DNA of 64,000 nucleotides. Source: Ectocarpus siliculosus (taxonomy: Eukaryota; Sar; Phaeophyceae; Ectocarpales; Ectocarpaceae). Below are positions 56,858-64,000 of this stretch, piece after piece. The translations under genes were made by a program, and so were the position numbers. The notes below the pieces were generated by a model. The model did not search any database. It saw nothing but the letters and a program-made list of their open reading frames with translations, and was not told where the DNA came from. Each line of letters opens with the position of its first letter. Position 1 is the first letter of the stretch. The DNA lies in contig FN649726.1 of assembly GCA_000310025.1 (NCBI GenBank), positions 3,278,529 through 3,342,528 on the forward strand. Direction: 5' to 3'.

Positions 56858-59800
56858 ATGGAATTTGAGGGCGAGGACCAGCGGACGCTAAACGAGCTAG
56901 TGAGGACGCTGAGCGGACGTCTAGATTTACTTATCGACGGGGATCAACCCCCACACCAGAGAGCGGCCGGAGGAGGAGGAGGGGGGGGTGGGGGTGCATC
57001 ACCATCAGCAGAGGATGCCCATGGCCCTTCCCCAAGCGAAGATGTGAGAAGAGGGGTGGGGAATGAGGGGGGTTGAGATGTATTGGAATTACAGCAGTAA
57101 GGGCATTTTGTTGTCCCGCACACAGCGTGGTTTGTTGCAGTTTTCTGAACACATCGATTGCTTGCGGGTTCGGAATAACCAACCCGTTCCTCCCCCGTGC
57201 GTGTTTTCAATCCAAAAAGCCCGTTGCCTCCCCTATACAGCGTCGTCGTGCTCTGTCTGACTAGCAGCGATAACAGAGTTGCCCGTCGGAAGATGCTTTT
57301 ATTTTTTATGGCGATCGTTGTTTCGGTGTAATATTATCTAGCCCGGCACACATTTTAGAAGAACGAATGAGCTCTTGGCACAAGGCTCTCAGGCTCCGCG
57401 CCTGCCCGCCGTTTCCCTTTGCTCGGCCAGTCATGACAGCTTGCTAGCGCGATGATGCAGAATGTCCTCTTCTCGCTGATGCACGCTCGGTATGACACGC
57501 ACACACACTACACGCAGTTCACGGACAAAAGAGAGCGTGTTCACGGTTTTTACCCTGCAGTGCACCCATCGTGCCGTGTGATTACGGCAGCCGTCAAGTT
57601 TCGAAGTAAATTATGACTCCAGGCAGGATATGTTGGTTAAATATATTGTCGTTCGCGAGAAACTTGAACACACTGATGTGCAGAGAAGTGGTGCGATTTT
57701 TCAACCCTTTGCCTCCACTTCCCACTATCGACCCCAAGCCCAAACTTTATATCCCTGAAAACGTCAAAACCCAACTATTATATTTATGTAGAGGTGGGGA
57801 GCTTGGCAAGGTACTACAAGAAGTACATGGTTCCCTTTTGAATCACCTGCTGGCACACTTCCGACGTCTTCTGTTTAGCGCTACTAAGCCGGTTAGCGAG
57901 GTCGGTCGGTGCCGACGACAGGAACACCCACACAGCAGCAGCAGGAGCAGGCGGTGGTGTTACAGCAGTATATGTCTTCTTAATACAGGCGCTCAGACGA
58001 CACACCCGGGTTTATTTATTTATTATTTATTTTTTTTCTTTATTTGTTTTTTTTTCGCCCTGCTTCTTGTTGCGTGCCGCGAACAGGAGCCGCCGGAATG
58101 TCGCGTATGCCGGGGAGAGCCGGAACCCGGACGACGCCTTTACGCGCCGTGCCTCTGCAGCGGGTCCATCATGTAAGAGGCGAAAAGGGGTCTCTCTCGC
58201 TCGTGTCTTGCCTGGCTCGGCTCAGACGTAGTCGCATTAATCGTGAAGTCAGGTGGGGGCGAGCCATGCTCCGGTCGGTGCGTTGCAATCAACGGTGGCG
58301 TAAATTTAGTCCGAACGGAAAAGCTGAACCTCAGCGGATGTGTGCAAGGGTGGATGGGCACACAATACACATCGAAATAGTGAAGGGACAAAGACTTCTC
58401 CAACCGAAAAAGAAAACGCCGGCGGGGCTTGCTTGCGCACTAATTGAGGCAGTTTTGAGTGCGGGCGTGCCTCGCCACCCGATCTTCGCCACGAAGGAAT
58501 TGCACCCCTTGGCCTTGCGCTAACAGGTCTAGTCACGCTCCATTTTTGTTGTGCGTTCCTTCTTGACGGCTTTTCGCATGGAGTACCCTTATCTGTCCTC
58601 AAGCTGTCTTCTGGGGAAAACATCACGCTTTGGCGCGGTTAATATTCCCCACATCACCAACTTGCACACGAAAAAGTGGCATGTAGGCAACACACGTGGC
58701 AGCGTTGACGCACACGCCTCAATTGCGCCACGAAAAACGGGTACAAATATCGAATCCGTTTTTGGTATGTATGCTGCATGACACGAAAGGCACACCCACG
58801 AGGACTGCCTGCTGGAGTGGCTCCAGCACAGCGGGAAGGACACATGCGAGCTGTGCGGGGCGCTCTTCCGCTTCACCCCCGTGTACGACGCAGGCGCTCC
58901 GCAGCGTGTGCCACTGTATCAGGTGCGTGTAGTTCACCCCCCCCCCCCCCCCCCATTGTTGGCGTTCCGCTCATTTCTCGTTCTGGAGCGGGCCGATGTC
59001 TGCAACCAATTGACCAATTCCTTCCCATCTGTTCCGATTCCCTCCCCGGCATTGTAAAACACATGGTGTTGGCCTAGCTCGCAGACTTGCGGGTTTGTGT
59101 GGGAAGGGTATCCCAGGAATGCCGCCTTGTCCTATTTCGGCTTGCAAGTGTTTGAATCGTTTACGTGCACACCTCGTGCGACTGGCTCAGTAAGACGCGG
59201 GCAAACGACCTATTCCGTACATATCCTATGGTGGTTCATGCTTGGACATGAAGTTGCACACATCGTTGCAACCCACGCAAGATGAACCGTTACGGTATGT
59301 CGATGGCCTTGTCTCCCTTGAGTGTTAGCTCCGAGCACTGCTGTAGTCTAGGAGTATTGTAGCAAGAGACCGCAGGAGCGTCCAACCAGTGAGAGTATAG
59401 CAGTGAACAGGTTCGGGCAGATGGGCGCTGCAAGAAGCGTACACCGGCATGTTCCGATCTCGTCAAACTTGCGGCAGACGTCGTGCATCGCGCGCGGGCT
59501 GTTTGTTTCCGTCCTGTGTCGAAGCGAATTGCAAACTAAACGGACGAAAACGCCATCGCCTCAGGTGCTGACCACGTGCGGGAGGAAGGTGATGGTGAAG
59601 TGGCTGCCGCTTTGCCTCCGGGTGCTGATGGTGGCGGGGCTGTGGCTGCTCTTCGTACCCGTGTGCACCAGCTGGCTGTGAGTACGGTGGTGTGCCCGTC
59701 GGCTGCGGGAAAGGGTAGGGGGGGGTGTTAGTGGGGCGCGATCGTGCACGATGAGTCAAGCGCGCTTCAAGAAGAAGACTGAGGTGGCAAGCAGCCTCTT

Positions 59801-61535
59801 GGAGGCGTTGCACAACAAGAAGCTCAAACTCTCCTCTTCGTTGCTGCCATGTACCTATTGCTTGCCAACCTTTCTTGTTTTTTTGTCGCGTCCGCCGTCT
59901 TGCTCATATTGTTTGGGTACTCTTCGGCGCGGCGTGAACGTTCCCCCGTTGGTGCGCTGTGGTGTGGTGTTAATAATCGCCCGGGCGCGAAACTCAGGTA
60001 CCGGATATGGATCCACCGGACGAGAGTACTGCTGCCGCAGCTGTTCCTCCAGCGGCTGAACATGGCGTGCATCTGGAGCGACTGCATCTCCGGCATCATC
60101 GTCACGGCAGCTATCATCCTGTCTTTCCTCTCCTTGATGACCTTCGCGGACTTCCTCGCCGACCAGCTCCTCAGGTGTGGGCGGCTGTTCTTCTCTTGCA
60201 TGTTTGTCTCACCTTCTTTGTGTTTGTGTGGAAAAGCCTCTTGTGCTGTGAATGGACCTCTGTACGCCGGCCCGTCCGTGTTGGCTGAAGTTGTTGGTTT
60301 GCTCCGCGAGAAAGTGGCACTTGTGTCTTTGTATCGAAGAGCCTCCTGAAAAACCTATGCGGTACCCTGGTTGCGGCCCATCCCGCCGAGAGTCAATTTG
60401 CTGCGTGTGGTACTGACCGTTTTTGTAAACACGGGAGGAGGGGTTCTAAGGCCAAGCATGCAAACGCTAGTCTGGCAATGGAGGGGAGTAGGAGACGCAG
60501 CGGGCGGAGTCTTTCGCAAAGCGTACTCATCCTTGCAGCATGTCTTGTGTTCGCTCATCACCCCATCACATCGGACTGCGTTCCGCGGCAGCGGTGCCAA
60601 GAGCGATGATCCATCCGGCGGTGCTCCGGATTTCTCCTCCTCCACATTCAACTTCTCTGATTTTTTCTCGTTTGTCCCAACCTCCCCCTTCCGCGCGCGG
60701 TGTGCCTTTTTTTCCCGCTTCTCTTGAGAAGGGACGACTTCGGAGGCATCGGTCTGGACGGGATGAACCTAGTCGAGGCAATGGCGGAAGCAATGGACGA
60801 CCTTCGCATAGACAACAACAACAATCAGGTCCACGATCGGGTACCGCCGCCACCGCAGGAACCACAACAGCTGGGGCCACTGCCTGGGCACGCACCTGAT
60901 CGCAGAGCAAATCACGGCCACGGGGGGGGCGGGGTTGGAGGGGTTGGAGATGTCGTTGCGCCTGCCGCTGCCGCCGCCGCCGCCGGGCGCGGGGCGAGAG
61001 CGGCGGAACCCCCGGCCGGTGGCGGTCGCCCGGACAACCGCGGGGTCGGCGAGGCCCATCAAGGCGAGGCTTTGGCTGCGATAGAGGAGCGAAGGCCAGC
61101 GGCACCGCGGGAGGCGGAGAGCGGGGGGGGTTCGCCGGCCCACCCTGCTGACGGTTCTGCTCGCGATGCCGACGATCACGATCGCCGAATTGGCAGCAAC
61201 AGCACAGGTGGTGGGGGCGGCGGCGGTGGTGCTCATGGTGGCGTAAAGGCGGAGGGGTTGGCAACCGAAGAGAGAAATATCCCGAGGGAAGGCGAGCGCG
61301 TATCGGTACCCGAATTGGCAGAATCAGCGGCGGCGGCGGAGCGGCAGAATCTTGCGCAGCCCCGTTTCCGCCGGAACGTAGACCCGATGGCCTACGACAC
61401 CGACGACGAGGAAGGCGAGGAGGAGGAAGCGGCGCCGGGCGACACGTTCCTGGGGCTCAAGTACAGACCGCCGACCCCGCCCAGAAAGGTCCGCATCGAG
61501 GACGGTGACGCGGCATCGGGCAAGGATGTCGCCAG

Positions 61536-61578
<43 letters not shown>

Positions 61579-62536
61579 TCTGATCCTGCTGATCCTGCTG
61601 CCTCTGATCCTGCGGGCGCACGGATCGCCGCGCGGACGACCAGGGAGGAGGCCAAGGGCGAGCAGCACAGTCTCGGACGCGTAGATGGAGCGGCCACAAG
61701 GGTGAGGTCCTCGAGAGGACCGGCAGCGGCGGCGGCGGCAGCGGCGGCTGAAGCGCGCGCGAAAGCAGGAGCCGTGGGTGCAACGGCGGCGGCGGCGGTG
61801 GCGCCGATGCCGAAAATAGACTAGGAAGACGACCACAACGACGCCGCCGCCGCCGCCGCCGCTGCTGCTGCTCTCCGGGCGGGTGCGAACAACGCCGAGC
61901 CGAGGGTAAGGGCGGACGGAGGAGGAGGAGGAGGAGGAGGAAACGGAGGTGGCGACGGAGGTGTCGCACCCCCTAGACCGCCGACGCCGCCGCTACCGCC
62001 GCCGGAGAACGCCGAGCCGGCGGCGGCGGGAGCGGGAGCGGGGGTCGGGCAGGTGCCGAGGGTCCCGCTGGCGGCGGACGAGGAAGAGGAACCGGAAGAC
62101 GACCTGAACGACGAGTTCCTCGACGGGGACATGGACGTGCACATGGCGATCGACGAGCTGCTGGGGATCCGGGGTCCTGTGACCATGCTGCTCAGGAACG
62201 TGCTGTGGCTGCTGGCGTTTCACGGGGCGTACCTCGGGCTGTTCGCCTTCTTCCCGTTCTCGATCGGCGCAAGGTTTGTTGTGTCTTGGCTTATTGGGTG
62301 GGGTGTACATGCTTGCCGCGTTTTTTTTTGTTTTGTTTCGGGTGTCGCGCCGGTCTTGCAATGAAGCACGGCTCGTGCGGCGTGCCTGTTCCACGTGGTC
62401 CGGTCCATCCGGTGTGTGCGTCACGTGAAATTCTTCGTGTTTGTGTCATGTTATCTCTTCTGTGCACAAACTGTTAGCGTTGCTGGCGGATGGTTCACTT
62501 TAGGCGCAGTCGTAGGCGCCGCGGGGGCTGCCACAG

Positions 62537-62572
<36 letters not shown>

Positions 62573-63718
62573 TATCTGCCGTGGGTTACAGGCGGTCGTC
62601 ACGATTACCTTAGATCCTTTGCTTCCGTTCGTTGTTGTTCTTGTCGCCTCCAGTGTGACTCACGCCGTCTCCAAGTACCTGGACCCTCACGTGCTCTCCA
62701 GCCTCGGCGGCCGGTCGGAGTTGTACCTGGCCCTCAGGGATGTCGTGCAGGTATGATAAATAAAAGCAAATTTCCAAAATTTTTTCATCTACGGAAGAGG
62801 AAAAACGGAGTTGTTAGCCCGCAAGTATGCCGTACAGGTAGAATCATGTTTTGGGCGTGAGAGACAGACGGAGAGAGAGAGAGAGAAAGAGAGAGGCAGG
62901 AAGGCAGGCATACAGCAGTGATGCCCAATGAGATGCCTCCACCACCCAGTACGCCCTTGTACGTGTATTTTACGCACAAGTAACGGCGTCGTAAGGCGCA
63001 TGCTTGGGGTTGGATGCGAGGGCGTCGTTTTCCTGATCACCCTCCCCCCCCCCCCCCTCTCCGTGGGTGACCCAAAGGGATGGTACGAGCTGGCGACCTC
63101 CTCCGAGGAGCAGGAGAACACACTCAGGCTCCCGGACCTGGCGACCATCTGCCTCGGGTACATGGTCATGTCGTCGATGGTCTTCATGTGGAGGGGCATC
63201 ATCAACGCCATCTCCAACCGAACCAACACGCAGATCCTGCTGCGCGCCAAGAAGGCCATGAGGGTTATTGCCGCCGTGGTCAAGGTGTGTTCGCCGTGTT
63301 TTTTTGTTCGTTTGTGTTGCGGCGATCGTTAGATCGGGCGGGCGACATCTATGTGCCGTGCCGAAAGAGAGGGAGACACACTTCCACGGATGAACGGGAG
63401 TAAAGGGGTGGAGGCGGCTGCTAATCCACGTGTTCACACTCCGCGTACCACCCTCGGAATCCACGGTATCCCCGCCCCCCCAATCCCTCTCACCCCGGCT
63501 TGACTGGTTCTGTTCCCCCTGGCAATGATTTGCGGCGGCCGGGCCGTTGAAACAATTCTGTTTAGGTGGGGCTCCTGCTCTCCCTCAAGATGCTACTGCT
63601 GCCCCTGCTGTTGGGGGTTTGTCTGGACGCCACGACCCTACCGTTGTTCGGGTGCACCGGCGAAGCGAGGGCCCGCTTCATGGCGCAGCACCTCGTGGGG
63701 TCGTTGCTCCTGCACTGG
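56858..63718 (+). CDS. MARCHF6: MARCH6/DOA10-type membrane RING-CH E3 ubiquitin ligase (3' end beyond window)
   Basis: ER-associated degradation ligase. Exons: 56858-57043, 58087-58172, 58790-58922, 59565-59677, 59998-60174, 60729-62273, 62654-62750, 63078-63284, 63566-63718 (continues); all phases agree. The RING-CH (C4HC3) is split over exons 2-3: CRVCRGEPE, LYAPCLCSGSI, THEDCLLEWLQ, CELCGALFRFTPVY. Membrane segments follow in exon 4 (LRVLMVAGLWLLFVPVCTSW), exon 5 (SDCISGIIVTAAIILSFLSL), the end of exon 6 (MLLRNVLWLLAFHGAYLGLF) and exons 7-9 (LATICLGYMVMSSMVFMWRG; LKMLLLPLLLGVCLDATTLP). Exon 6 inserts about 430 low-complexity residues (poly-Ala, poly-Gly, acidic) before the conserved DELLGIRGP. 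An in-frame TAG at 61822-61824 interrupts exon 6 unless a 123-nt intron (61702-61824) is removed. The remaining membrane domains lie beyond 64000. Confidence 0.93.
61535..61577 (+). repeat. GCT triplet repeat (poly-Ala)
   Basis: About fourteen GCT codons in the low-complexity exon of the RING-CH ligase gene. GCC/GCT and GGA runs follow at 61843-61875 and 61918-61941 and a GCC run at 62533-62567 (intronic). The locus is very prone to triplet-repeat length change. Confidence 0.9.
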
Positions 63719-64000
63719 GTGAGTGACTAGTGCATGGGTGTGCGTGCCCCGTGACGGCGGGTACGCTTGTTTTTGTTTTGAGGACGGCAGAGGGGTAGAG
63801 TCGTCCGTGTCAGCAAGAGGTTTGGTCTTGTTTTGGGGGGTCGAGACGCTTTGTGACGAAGACCGCTCGTTGGTTTCTCGTCGACTGCAGATGCACCCGT
63901 GTAATGTGAGAATCATGCACGTGATAAGTGTGAATCATTCACATGATACCACGGGATAAAAACTCGTGGGTGGCAACCCCCCCCCCCCCCCCCCCTCCCC

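Overview
The window looks like nuclear DNA of a brown alga (Phaeophyceae, Ectocarpales-like). The genes are broken into many short exons separated by long introns with GT-AG and occasional GC-AG borders. A carbohydrate sulfotransferase and leucine-rich-repeat genes with one 72-nt exon per repeat are both typical of that lineage. Mobile DNA fills introns and intergenic space. All gene models were assembled by hand from exon frames, splice signals and phase agreement. Exon borders are therefore predictions, and 5' ends are the weakest part.

Layout. 0-2.3 kb: fragment of a prephenate/arogenate dehydratase gene (minus strand) cut off by a repeat family. 5.3-11.9 kb: a plus-strand gene for an unusual IQ/WW + IQ/WW + coiled-coil + SAM + acidic + FKBP protein. 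Its last intron carries an inverted copy of the same repeat. 14.4-19.5 kb: carbohydrate sulfotransferase (minus). 20.4-21.1 kb: a small TIR element. 24.2-28.9 kb: LRR gene (minus) with an N-terminal cap exon, 72-nt LRR exons and multi-pass membrane exons. It is interleaved with LRR exons and relics on the opposite strand.

30.6-32.4 kb: decayed Ty3/gypsy integrase fragment. 33.6-37.1 kb: nested repeats, comprising a TIR element packed with the motif TTACCGCC, a dispersed direct repeat and a long inverted repeat. 38.6-39.0 kb: 114-bp minisatellite. 39.4-40.5 kb: BET-type bromodomain/NET protein (plus). 42.4-48.0 kb: protein with two cyclic-nucleotide-binding domains (minus, about 894 aa, apparently complete). 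49.8-54.1 kb: tRNA-splicing endonuclease subunit TSEN34 (minus). 56.9-63.7 kb and beyond: MARCH6/DOA10-type membrane RING-CH ubiquitin ligase (plus, runs off the right end).

Most genes are unrelated housekeeping or signalling genes that happen to be neighbours, with no operon-like logic. The most interesting locus is the LRR gene. Phase-symmetric single-repeat exons in both orientations are the arrangement expected if LRR repertoires evolve by exon shuffling, as proposed for brown-algal LRR-ROCO and NB-ARC genes. Here the same exon type appears joined, with matching phase, to a multi-pass membrane domain.
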